Assembly: GCA_945898015.1 (NCBI GenBank)
Contig: CAMDGM010000002.1
Span: 1-64,000 of the forward strand
Direction of reading: 5' to 3'
Length of the DNA: 64,000 bases
DNA from: PVC group bacterium
Lineage (GTDB): Bacteria > Verrucomicrobiota > Kiritimatiellia > CAIKKV01
Shown piece after piece: positions 50,584 through 57,888 of the stretch (positions are counted from its first letter, which is position 1; every line of letters starts with the position of its first letter). The notes beneath the pieces were generated by a model, which had not been told where the DNA came from, searched no databases, and worked only from the letters and a program-made list of their open reading frames with translations. Position numbers and translations under genes: made by a program.

Positions 50584-51960
50584 ATGGCTTCGATCGACCT
50601 GTCCGTGGCGGCGCGCGACTTTGAGCTGAATCGCGACCGTTTTGTGGAGCAGTGGAAGGCGGCGGTGCGGTTTCCCAGCGTGGGCACGGATCCGGTTCAT
50701 GCCGGCGATTGCCGGGATTGCGCCGGCTGGTTTGCCGCGCGCCTCCGGGAGGCGGGGTTTGAGACGGAGCTGTTGTCCACCGGCGCGCCGCCCGTGGTGT
50801 ACGGCGTGCGGCCGGGCCGGCCCGGGAGTCCCGTGATCCTGATTTACGGCCATTATGACGTGCAGCCGGCGGATCCGCTGGAGGCGTGGCAGACGCCGCC
50901 CTTCGACCCTGTGTTTCGCGAGGGACGCTTGTACGGGCGTGGCGCCCAGGACAACAAGGGCCAGCTGGCGTATGTGTGCGCGGCTCTGGAGACCCTCCAC
51001 CGCCTGACTGGTCGTGACCTTTGCACGGTCAAGGTGCTGCTGGAAGGGCAGGAGGAGTCGGGCAGCGAAGGGTTGACCCGCGCGCTTCCGGGCTGGGCGG
51101 AGCGGGTGAAAGCCGATGTGCTCCTGGTGGCGGACACGTTCATGGCGGAGTCCGGTGCGCCGGCCATCGTGATGGGGCTCCGGGGCCTTGTCCAGCTGAC
51201 GGTGACGGTGGAGGGGCCGCTGCGCGACTTGCATTCGGGTTGCCACGGCGGCTTGGCTCCGAATCCGGCCACGGCGTTATGCCGGATGCTGGCGAGCCTG
51301 CACCGGGAGGACGGCCGCCCTGCCGTGAATGATTTTGAAGCCGGATGCCGGCCGCCCTCGGCGCGCGAGCGGGAATTGCTGGTCCGCGAGCCGTTCGATC
51401 CGCTCCGGTATGAACGCCAGACCGGAGTGCCGCCGGTCGGGGGGGAGGCGGGTCTGACTCCCCAGGAGCGGAACGGGTTCCGGCCCACGATCGAGGTCAA
51501 TGGCATTCACAGCGGATATGGCGGGGCGGGGTCGAAAACGGTTATCCCGGCGCGGGCGATGGCCAAACTATCGGCTCGTTTGGTGGCAGGGCAGGATCCG
51601 GTCCGCGCGCTGGCGGCCCTGGAGGCGCATCTCCGGGCTCAGGCGCCGGCGGGGCTTCGGGTGGTGGTGAGCGAAGCCACGGTGGGCGGGCCGGCTCTGA
51701 GGCTGGACGCGGATTCTCCTCTCGTGGCCAGCGCGGCGGCGGTGTTGTTGGAGGTCTGCGGACGCGAGCCGGTGTTTCATTGGGAAGGGGCGTCTATTCC
51801 GGTGCTTTCGCTCCTGGCGCGTGTGGCGGGCGGGGCGCCGCCGTTGCTGGTCGGGTTCGGGCGGGAGGAGGACCAGGTGCATGCGCCGAATGAGTCGTTC
51901 GCCCTGGACCGGTTCCGGCTCGGGTATTTGTTCATCACGAAACTGCTTAGCGGGTGGTGA
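50584..51960 (+). CDS. M20-family metallopeptidase (dipeptidase-like)
   Basis: A 458-residue zinc aminoacylase/dipeptidase. Metal ligands are in place: His in YGHYDVQPAD (about 91), Asp in GRGAQDNKGQ (about 122), Glu-Glu in LEGQEESGS (about 155), Asp in LLVADTFM and His in DQVHAPNES near the C-terminus. The lid/dimerisation domain contains DLHSGCHGG and the HSGYGGAGSKTVIP substrate loop. This is the carnosine-dipeptidase-like M20 subgroup, hydrolysing dipeptides or N-acyl amino acids. Its role among sugar genes is unclear, perhaps an amide-linked sugar conjugate (inference). The start has GGGAGGGG eight bases before ATG; earlier in-frame codons lie in the kinase gene. Confidence 0.88.
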   Translation: MASIDLSVAARDFELNRDRFVEQWKAAVRFPSVGTDPVHAGDCRDCAGWFAARLREAGFETELLSTGAPPVVYGVRPGRPGSPVILIYGHYDVQPADPLEAWQTPPFDPVFREGRLYGRGAQDNKGQLAYVCAALETLHRLTGRDLCTVKVLLEGQEESGSEGLTRALPGWAERVKADVLLVADTFMAESGAPAIVMGLRGLVQLTVTVEGPLRDLHSGCHGGLAPNPATALCRMLASLHREDGRPAVNDFEAGCRPPSARERELLVREPFDPLRYERQTGVPPVGGEAGLTPQERNGFRPTIEVNGIHSGYGGAGSKTVIPARAMAKLSARLVAGQDPVRALAALEAHLRAQAPAGLRVVVSEATVGGPALRLDADSPLVASAAAVLLEVCGREPVFHWEGASIPVLSLLARVAGGAPPLLVGFGREEDQVHAPNESFALDRFRLGYLFITKLLSGW

Positions 51961-51970
51961 AAGAGAACGT

Positions 51971-52972
51971 ATGAAAAGGGTTTTGATCATCGGCACGGGC
52001 GGGATTGGAAAGCGGCATATCCGGGGATTTCTGAAGACCGGGCGGGCGCGGTTGTCGGTGGTGGAGCCGGTGGCGGAGAAGCGGGCCGAGGTGTTGCGCG
52101 AGTATGCGATCGAGTCCGGTCACGGCGATCTTGGCGAGGCGGATTTGAAGTCGTTCGATCTGGCGGTCATTTGTGCGCCCGCCCATGTGCATGTGCCGCT
52201 GGGCCTGGCGTGCGTGGAGGCAGGCGTGCCGTTCCTGGTCGAGAAGCCCCTGGCGGTGACCCTGGAGGGCGTGGACGCGCTGCTGGCGAAGGTGAAGGAG
52301 AAGGGGCTGGCGGCGCGGGTGGGCTATGTCCGCCGGAGCGGGGCCGAGGTCATGGAGATGAAGCGCCAGCTTGCGGAGGGGCGCATCGGGGACTTGCGGA
52401 TGGCGTATATGAACGCCTCGCAGGAGTTTCCCAAGTACCGGCCGGATTATCAAACGACCTATTATGCGCGGGCGGCGATGGGGGGTGGCTGCATTCTCGA
52501 CGGGGCCAGCCATCTGATCGATCTGGCGATCTGGTTTTTCGGCATGCCGGCGGAAGTGAGCGCGATGTACGACCGGCTGACGCTCACGGGCGTGGAGTGC
52601 GAGGATTGCTGCCTGATTTCCATCCGCTTCCAGAGCGGCGCGCTGGTCCAGATTTCGATGAACCAGTTCCAGAAACCGAACACCAACACCGTGGAGGTGA
52701 TCGGGACCCGGGGCAACCTGATGCTCGACCTGGCCACCTTGAAGTTTTCGGGGGACGATTCCGGAGTGTGGGACGGGAAGAATTATATGGACGGGCTGAA
52801 GCCGATGGAGGCGCATGAGGCCCGGTTTTCCCTTCAGGCTAATCGGATGCTGGACGTGATCGAGGGCACGCCGTCCCAGATGGCCACGCTGGAAGAGGCC
52901 CGAGCGAACCTGAGGGTGGCGCTGGCGGCCAAGCAGTCGGATCGCGAGAAACGGATTATCCGGCTGGATTGA
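51971..52972 (+). CDS. Gfo/Idh/MocA family oxidoreductase
   Basis: A 333-residue dinucleotide-dependent sugar dehydrogenase. RVLIIGTGGIGKRHIRG (about 3-19) is the Rossmann loop with the KRH variant; VVICAP-like VICAPAHVHVPLG and the catalytic FLVEKPLAV (EKP, about 93-101) follow. GGCILDGASHLIDLAIWFFG (about 172-191) carries the conserved Gly-Asp/His helix of the family. It oxidises or reduces a sugar or inositol derivative. Unlike the 27435 paralogue it keeps the EKP lysine. It is ten bases downstream of the peptidase gene and ends the operon; the next gene is convergent. Confidence 0.9.
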   Translation: MKRVLIIGTGGIGKRHIRGFLKTGRARLSVVEPVAEKRAEVLREYAIESGHGDLGEADLKSFDLAVICAPAHVHVPLGLACVEAGVPFLVEKPLAVTLEGVDALLAKVKEKGLAARVGYVRRSGAEVMEMKRQLAEGRIGDLRMAYMNASQEFPKYRPDYQTTYYARAAMGGGCILDGASHLIDLAIWFFGMPAEVSAMYDRLTLTGVECEDCCLISIRFQSGALVQISMNQFQKPNTNTVEVIGTRGNLMLDLATLKFSGDDSGVWDGKNYMDGLKPMEAHEARFSLQANRMLDVIEGTPSQMATLEEARANLRVALAAKQSDREKRIIRLD

Positions 52973-53006
52973 GCCTGTCCGCACCCGGGCCGCGGGTGAG
53001 AGGCGC

Positions 53007-54404
53007 TCAGCGTTCCGAGGCGGGGATATGAATGGCCGCGAACGCGGTGAGACCGAATCCGTTGGGCTTCATGGTGGGCAGGCGATTGAGGTCCGCGCCA
53101 TGGCCGTTGAAGTTGACGTAGAGGGTGGCGTTGTCGGCGCTCAGCTTGATGCCGTAGGAGCCGCAGGGAACATAGCCAATCTTGTTTTTAATGGTTTCCT
53201 GCAGGAAGGCGATGACTTTTCGCTGGCCTGTCATCACGTTGTATTGCACCACGGGGGTGCCGATTTTCAGCGAACTGCCGTGAGCGCCGGGCAGGAAATA
53301 GACATATTTTCCATCCGTGGAAAGCACGGACACGGTGACGTAGTCGCCGGCCAGGAAATTGGGGCCCAGCATCTCCAGTTTTTCGGCGGCGGGCGAAAAT
53401 CGGAACAACGCCTGGGCCGCCCCTTTGCCGCCGAACGTGGTCCCATAGATCCAGCCGTCCGCGGATTCGGCGGTGGAGGAGCGCATGGCGGCGCCGCCGG
53501 GGAAGGATATCCGGGTGGCGGCGATGGTTTTTTCCGCGGGATCGAATTTCCACAAGGCCGGCCCCTGCCCGTTGAAATAGACGCATCCGTTGCTGGCCAG
53601 GGCGAGGTTCCGGTCCTGCGTCACCGCGTCGGGCGGGCTGACGTAGAGGAACAGGCGGGTGGCGAGATTGAAGGCGGAGAAGGAGACGGCCCCGTTGGTC
53701 TTGCCCTCCAGGTTAGCGTAAAGAAGGTTCCGTCCTTTGTCCATCAGGGTGGTGGCCGTGCACTGGCCGGGGAAAAAGCCGGCGATGTCGGATTTTCCGG
53801 TTTTGGGATCGTACCGGAAAATTTGGCCGCCGGGGAGGTGCTCGGTCCACTGGTGTTTGTAGGCGGTGCCGCCGTCGTTGAGCGTGCCGGTGAAGTAGAT
53901 CATGCCATCCCCGGCTTCCTGGATGCCGGCGTGGACCTTGGACCAGGTGGGTTCGCCCGGCCGGGTCTGGGACAGGGTGTTCAGGTCCGCGATGGGCGCG
54001 AGTTCCTGGGTGGCGGGATCCCAGCGATAGAGGAGGGCGGAACTGCCGCCCTTGTTGTTGCCGTGGTCCCCGATGCCGCAGTAGACCGCGCCGTCGGCGC
54101 CCACGCAGATATCGCCCCACGCGGACCAGCCGGTGCCGTTGGTGGCGGGGTTGGGCAGGTTTCCGTGATAGGCCAGCTCCACCACCGGGGGGGTTCGGGC
54201 CATGATGAACGGGGCTGCGTTGGTTTGATCGCGCAGGGCGGTCACCGCCGGCGGAACCTGGAGGAAGTCGGGGGATTGAATGGTGACGGTTCCCTTGACG
54301 GCGCCCGGCAACGCGGGTGGCCAGGGTTGGGCGTTGGCAGCAGCGGCCGCCAGCGCGAGAATCAGGCCGGTTAAAAAGCGAGGGTTCATTTTTAGACGAG
54401 GCAT
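53007..54404 (-). CDS. Exported beta-propeller-like protein
   Basis: A 465-residue exported protein. The signal peptide (about 6-25, LTGLILALAAAAANAQ) precedes a series of WD/NHL-like strands: ICVGADGAVYCGIGDHG, LYRWDPATQELAPIADL, IFRYDPKTGKSDIAGF, LWKFDPAEKTIAATRI, LFRFSPAAEKLEMLG and VVQYNVMTGQRKVIAFL. Each has a FxP/YDP turn about 50-60 residues after the last, indicating six or seven blades. I see no catalytic signature. Similar PVC proteins sit near polysaccharide lyases or glycosidases and may bind or process glycans. AGGAAGGA lies upstream of the ATG. The promoter must be in 54405-54480. Confidence 0.75.
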   Translation of the reverse strand: MPRLKMNPRFLTGLILALAAAAANAQPWPPALPGAVKGTVTIQSPDFLQVPPAVTALRDQTNAAPFIMARTPPVVELAYHGNLPNPATNGTGWSAWGDICVGADGAVYCGIGDHGNNKGGSSALLYRWDPATQELAPIADLNTLSQTRPGEPTWSKVHAGIQEAGDGMIYFTGTLNDGGTAYKHQWTEHLPGGQIFRYDPKTGKSDIAGFFPGQCTATTLMDKGRNLLYANLEGKTNGAVSFSAFNLATRLFLYVSPPDAVTQDRNLALASNGCVYFNGQGPALWKFDPAEKTIAATRISFPGGAAMRSSTAESADGWIYGTTFGGKGAAQALFRFSPAAEKLEMLGPNFLAGDYVTVSVLSTDGKYVYFLPGAHGSSLKIGTPVVQYNVMTGQRKVIAFLQETIKNKIGYVPCGSYGIKLSADNATLYVNFNGHGADLNRLPTMKPNGFGLTAFAAIHIPASER

Positions 54405-54480
54405 GGCGAATCCTTCCTGAATGTCAATTTACAGACTAAGTGAATTCCGGGTGAATACCAAGACGCGAGTGAGTCGACAT

Positions 54481-54957
54481 CGGGCGCATCTGCGATTAGT
54501 AAGGGAGGGCCGGCTGCCACACCGGCCGTTCTACGTCCCTCCGGCAACTGTGCTTGGCTTGGCGTGGAGGGCGCCGCTCCGTCGGCGCCGTTCTTCTCTT
54601 CTGGCGGGGCGAGCGCTGCGACCCCGCAAAGTGGGTGGCGTGCGGATTACCATTGTGGCTTGCGGCGTTTCGGGCGTTCCCTGCCGGGTGCTTTTGCGCG
54701 CTAAGGGTTTCAGGCTGGATGCGTCGGGCCACGAGGCCACGCCGCATCGCCTTCAGCCCTTATCATCGCAAAATCACCTCGTCATGGTCCGCCTGATCGA
54801 AACGCCGCAAGCCCAAGCGCCTCGCGCGCCCGGCTCGCTATCGCTCGCTTCGGGCGGCGCGCGACCACGGTTCCCTCAGAACATGCCCGCCTGATATGGT
54901 CGTGGACACGGGTGGACTGATGGACGCCCGAACCCTTACTAATCGCAGATGCGCCCG
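54481..54957. mobile_element. Non-coding element bounded by perfect 25-bp inverted repeats
   Basis: The 25 bases at 54481-54505 (cgggcgcatctgcgattag onward) and at 54933-54957 are exact reverse complements. The 477-bp interior has no gene. It contains an internal 15-bp inverted pair (54658-54672 with 54798-54812, gcttgcggcgtttcg) and a segment (54720-54860) that resembles the hairpin repeat at 11205-11345, including gatcgaaacgccgc and gcgcgcccgg. No target duplication is obvious. The TIRs and lack of coding capacity suggest a MITE-like element, or a stable RNA-forming repeat; it also fills the 571-bp gap between the genes at 54404 and 54976. Confidence 0.65.
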
Positions 54958-54975
54958 CCGGCGTCGTGCGGGCCG

Positions 54976-55902
54976 TCAGGACGGGAGAGAGGAGGCGAGC
55001 GCATCGAGAAGGCGTTGCATATCCGGCGGGAGCGGGGCCTGGAAGGCGAGGGGCTTGCCGGTGCGGGGGTGGGTAAAGGCCAGCTCGGCGGCATGCAGCA
55101 TCTGGCGGGGCGCCGGCGCGGGCAGGGAAACGGCGGGGCCGCGGCCGTACACCGGGTCGCCCGCGACGGGATGGCCGAGATGGCTGAGGTGGACCCGGAT
55201 CTGGTGGGTGCGGCCGGTTTCGATGCGGACGCGCAGGAGGCTCCAGTCGCCATAGGCGCGTACGGTTTCGTAATGGGTCACGGCGGACCGGCCCCGGGCG
55301 GGCCGGGCGCTCATTTTTTTCCGGTCCTGGGCGCTGCGGCCGATCAGGGATTCGATGCGGCCCGAGGGCGGGTCCGGCTGGCCGGCCGCGATGGCCAGGT
55401 AAACCTTGCGCACCTGATGGGCCTTGAATTGGGCCTGGAGCCCGGTGAGCGCGGCATCGTTCTTGGCCGCCACCATGAGGCCGCTGGTGTCGCGATCCAG
55501 GCGGTGCGCGATGCCGGGCCGGAGTTCGCCGCCAATGCCTTGCAGGTCGGGGCAATGGTGCAGCAGGGCGTTGACGAGCGTGCCCGAGGCGTGGCCGGCC
55601 GCCGGATGCACGACCAGGCCGGCGGGTTTGTCGAGCACCACGATGTCGGCATCCTCGTAGATGATATGGAGCGGGATGGGTTCGGGTTGGGGCGTGGCGG
55701 GCTGGGGCGGGGGAATTTCAACCGAGGCGGTCAGGCCGGGAACGACCTTGAGGCTGGCCTTGACCGGCCTGTTTTGGAGGGTGACGCAGCCCTGGGTGAT
55801 CAGGGCCTGGAGCCGCGCCCGGGAGAGCTCGGGGAGGCGCTTGGCGAGCCAGGCATCGAGGCGGAGGCCGCGGTCTTCAGGCAGGGCGGTGAGTGTGGGC
55901 AT
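54976..55902 (-). CDS. rluD: RluD-family 23S rRNA pseudouridine synthase
   Basis: A 308-residue RNA-modifying enzyme. An N-terminal S4 RNA-binding domain (about 10-65, RLDAWLAKRLPELSRARLQALITQGCVTLQ) precedes the catalytic domain. The active-site motif is HRLDRDTSGLMV (about 132-143) with the catalytic Asp; YLAIAAG and ETGRTHQIRVHLSHLGHPVAGDPVYG are further RluA/RluD signatures. It isomerises uridines, probably in helix 69 of 23S rRNA; assignment to RluD rather than RluC is by the S4 domain and length. Its start lies 26 bases inside the end of lgt, so the two genes are coupled. Confidence 0.9.
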   Translation of the reverse strand: MPTLTALPEDRGLRLDAWLAKRLPELSRARLQALITQGCVTLQNRPVKASLKVVPGLTASVEIPPPQPATPQPEPIPLHIIYEDADIVVLDKPAGLVVHPAAGHASGTLVNALLHHCPDLQGIGGELRPGIAHRLDRDTSGLMVAAKNDAALTGLQAQFKAHQVRKVYLAIAAGQPDPPSGRIESLIGRSAQDRKKMSARPARGRSAVTHYETVRAYGDWSLLRVRIETGRTHQIRVHLSHLGHPVAGDPVYGRGPAVSLPAPAPRQMLHAAELAFTHPRTGKPLAFQAPLPPDMQRLLDALASSLPS

Positions 55903-56704
55903 GGCGTTGGATCAGGCGGAGGGTTCCGGCGGCGATCAGGGCGGCGGCGAACAGGCCGAGGCTGACCCATTGGGCGGAGGTCAACCCGTGGGCGACCACC
56001 CGGTCGCTCAGGTCGCCGCGGAGAAATTCGAGGAAGAAGCGGACCACGGGATAAAGGAGAAAATAGCGGATGACGATGACACCGTCGGTGTGGCGGCGGC
56101 GATAAGCGAGGACCAGCAGGGCGTAAATGGCAAGGTTGGCGGCGGCTTCCAGGAACTGGACCGGCCAGACCGGAAGAGCCGAGTGAGCGGAGAGGGGAAT
56201 GAGCTTGTCCTCCACCTGGCTCCACCAGACGGCGGATTTGGACGGGTAGGTGCAGGCCAGCCAGCCGTCGTGGGGGCGGCCCTGGCAGCAGCCGTTGATG
56301 AAGCAGCCGATCCGGCCGAAGGCGTGGCCGAGCGGGAGCGCGGTCACGGTGTAATCGAAGAGCTTGAGAACCGGGACGCGCCGCGCGAGGGCAAACATCC
56401 AGGCGGCGAACCAGGCGCCGAAAAAGCCGCCGTAGAAGACGAGCCCGCCCTTGTCCACGCGAAGGATCAGGCCGGGGCTGTCGGCGAATTCACTCCAGTT
56501 GCCCAGCACATAGGCGGCGCGGGCGCCGGCAATGCCGCCGAGGATGAGCCAGAAGGCGAGGTCGGAGGCGAAGCCGGGGGCGCGGCCCTCCCGGCGGCCC
56601 TGCCAGGCGAGGTGCGCCATTCCGGCGCCGAAGCCGAGGGCCAGGAAGACGCCGTACCAATAGACCGGCCGGCCGAACACCGTGATGCAAACAGGATCCA
56701 TCAT
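55877..56704 (-). CDS. lgt: Prolipoprotein diacylglyceryl transferase
   Basis: A 275-residue inner-membrane enzyme with about seven helices that transfers diacylglyceryl from phosphatidylglycerol to the lipobox cysteine of prolipoproteins. The Lgt signature HAFGRIGCFINGCCQGRP (about 128-145), with its essential Arg and Asn, and GLVFYGGFFGAW (about 85-96) are present, as is the C-terminal RFFLEFLRGD segment. The start is the ATG at 56704, nine bases after the phosphoesterase stop codon. That phosphoesterase gene, lgt and rluD form one minus-strand operon. Confidence 0.93.
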   Translation of the reverse strand: MMDPVCITVFGRPVYWYGVFLALGFGAGMAHLAWQGRREGRAPGFASDLAFWLILGGIAGARAAYVLGNWSEFADSPGLILRVDKGGLVFYGGFFGAWFAAWMFALARRVPVLKLFDYTVTALPLGHAFGRIGCFINGCCQGRPHDGWLACTYPSKSAVWWSQVEDKLIPLSAHSALPVWPVQFLEAAANLAIYALLVLAYRRRHTDGVIVIRYFLLYPVVRFFLEFLRGDLSDRVVAHGLTSAQWVSLGLFAAALIAAGTLRLIQRHAHTHRPA

Positions 56705-56713
56705 GTCCGCAGG

Positions 56714-57814
56714 TTACTGCTTTGGTGCTTCCGGAACAAGTGCGGACTTGGCGGGCTCGGGGTTTGGGGGGGAGGCTGCGGGCGCGGCAGCGGGCTCTGC
56801 CGCCGGCGCGGGAGCGGTTGGCGGTTCGGCGACGGTGATATCGAAGGTGTTGGCGGGCCCGACGAGGGCAAAGCCGGCGGTATCGAGCGCTTTCCGGTGG
56901 TGCGACACGGTGGCGCCCGTCACATCGAAAATCTCGTAGCCGAATCCGTTGAACGTGCGGGGCTTGCCTTTGGCGTCCCGGGTTTTATTGCTTTGGCCCA
57001 GGATGGCGGATTCGGCGAGGACATGCCAGGTCTGGCGACCGTCGGGGAAGGCGTGCATGATCGGCGGGGATTGGAAGTGGCGGTTACCGCACAGGAACAG
57101 GTCCACGCCGAAGGTGTCCGCCCAGGTCCGGAGGAGCGTGCCCGCGGCTGTCGGATTTCCCTGGAGGTCGGTGTCCTTGATTTCGCCGTCGCCGAAATCG
57201 TGGCTCCAAAGCGGGTGATGGTTCATCATAACCCGGATTTTGGCGGTCCGGCTTTCGGGCGACTCGAGTTCGCGGCGGATCCAGTCGAGTTGGTTCGAGT
57301 CGAGGACGCCACCCTGGCCGAGGCCGAAAGGACTGTCCGGTTTATGCCGGGTGCCGAAGGCGCCGGATAGGTCGACGGGGACGCCGCAGGTCAGGATGAA
57401 GCGGGTTTGCTGCAGTGTGACGGCCTGCCAGAGGGCTCCGAGCTTGTTGGTCCACAGGGCGAGGGTGTTTTCGGTGATGTCACGGCTGCCGGGAACGGCG
57501 TAGAGGGGAATGCCGGCTGCTTTGAGCGGCTCGACGAAGGTGGCGAGGAAGGTGTCGTATTCGCTTTCCCGGCCGTGGTCGGTAAGGTCGCCGGTCACGA
57601 ATACGGCGAGGGGCCTGGTCTTGGAATCGACGAGTTCCCGGACTATTTGGTCGTAGCCGGGCTGGTAAACAGGATCGTTTTTCCCCACGTGGGTGTCGGA
57701 GAGGACGACGAACCGAAAGGTGTTTTCCGCGGCCTGGGTGGCGACCCCGGAAAACGCGAGCAGAAGCAAGGATGTCAGAAGACGGAGGGAAGAGCGCATA
57801 AGCACCCCTTTCAT
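56714..57814 (-). CDS. Exported calcineurin-like phosphoesterase with altered metal site
   Basis: A 366-residue exported protein. A signal peptide (about 1-28, ending TQA) precedes a metallophosphoesterase fold: Asp40 and His42 in LSDTHVG, then VTGDLTDHGRE and MMNHHPLW. The third motif, normally GNHD or GNHE, reads VPGSRDI, and the last, normally GHxH, reads CGNRHFQ, so an Asn, a His and another His ligand are replaced. The C-terminal ~40 residues are Pro/Ala-rich. Activity may be lost or use another mechanism. The start at 57814 lies seven bases after a TACTCT -10; an alternative ATG at 57799 has AAGGGG upstream. First gene of the lgt operon. Confidence 0.82.
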   Translation of the reverse strand: MKGVLMRSSLRLLTSLLLLAFSGVATQAAENTFRFVVLSDTHVGKNDPVYQPGYDQIVRELVDSKTRPLAVFVTGDLTDHGRESEYDTFLATFVEPLKAAGIPLYAVPGSRDITENTLALWTNKLGALWQAVTLQQTRFILTCGVPVDLSGAFGTRHKPDSPFGLGQGGVLDSNQLDWIRRELESPESRTAKIRVMMNHHPLWSHDFGDGEIKDTDLQGNPTAAGTLLRTWADTFGVDLFLCGNRHFQSPPIMHAFPDGRQTWHVLAESAILGQSNKTRDAKGKPRTFNGFGYEIFDVTGATVSHHRKALDTAGFALVGPANTFDITVAEPPTAPAPAAEPAAAPAASPPNPEPAKSALVPEAPKQ

Positions 57815-57821
57815 GGGGCCT

Positions 57822-57851
57822 AGAGTAGCACGCGGGAAATTGCCTTCGCAA
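57822..57851 (-). promoter_or_regulatory. Predicted promoter of the phosphoesterase-lgt-rluD operon (leaderless)
   Basis: Minus strand TTGCGA (57846-57851), 18 bases, TACTCT (57822-57827) within an extended TGcTACTCT, seven bases before the ATG at 57814. Confidence 0.5.
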
Positions 57852-57888
57852 GCCTTATGCAGCCTTATGCGGCTCTTCATTCCGAGGG

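Noticed and set aside
54421-54894. A 157-residue plus-strand open frame in the TIR element
   Set aside because: It starts outside the element, has no ribosome site, and reads through inverted repeats shared with non-coding copies.
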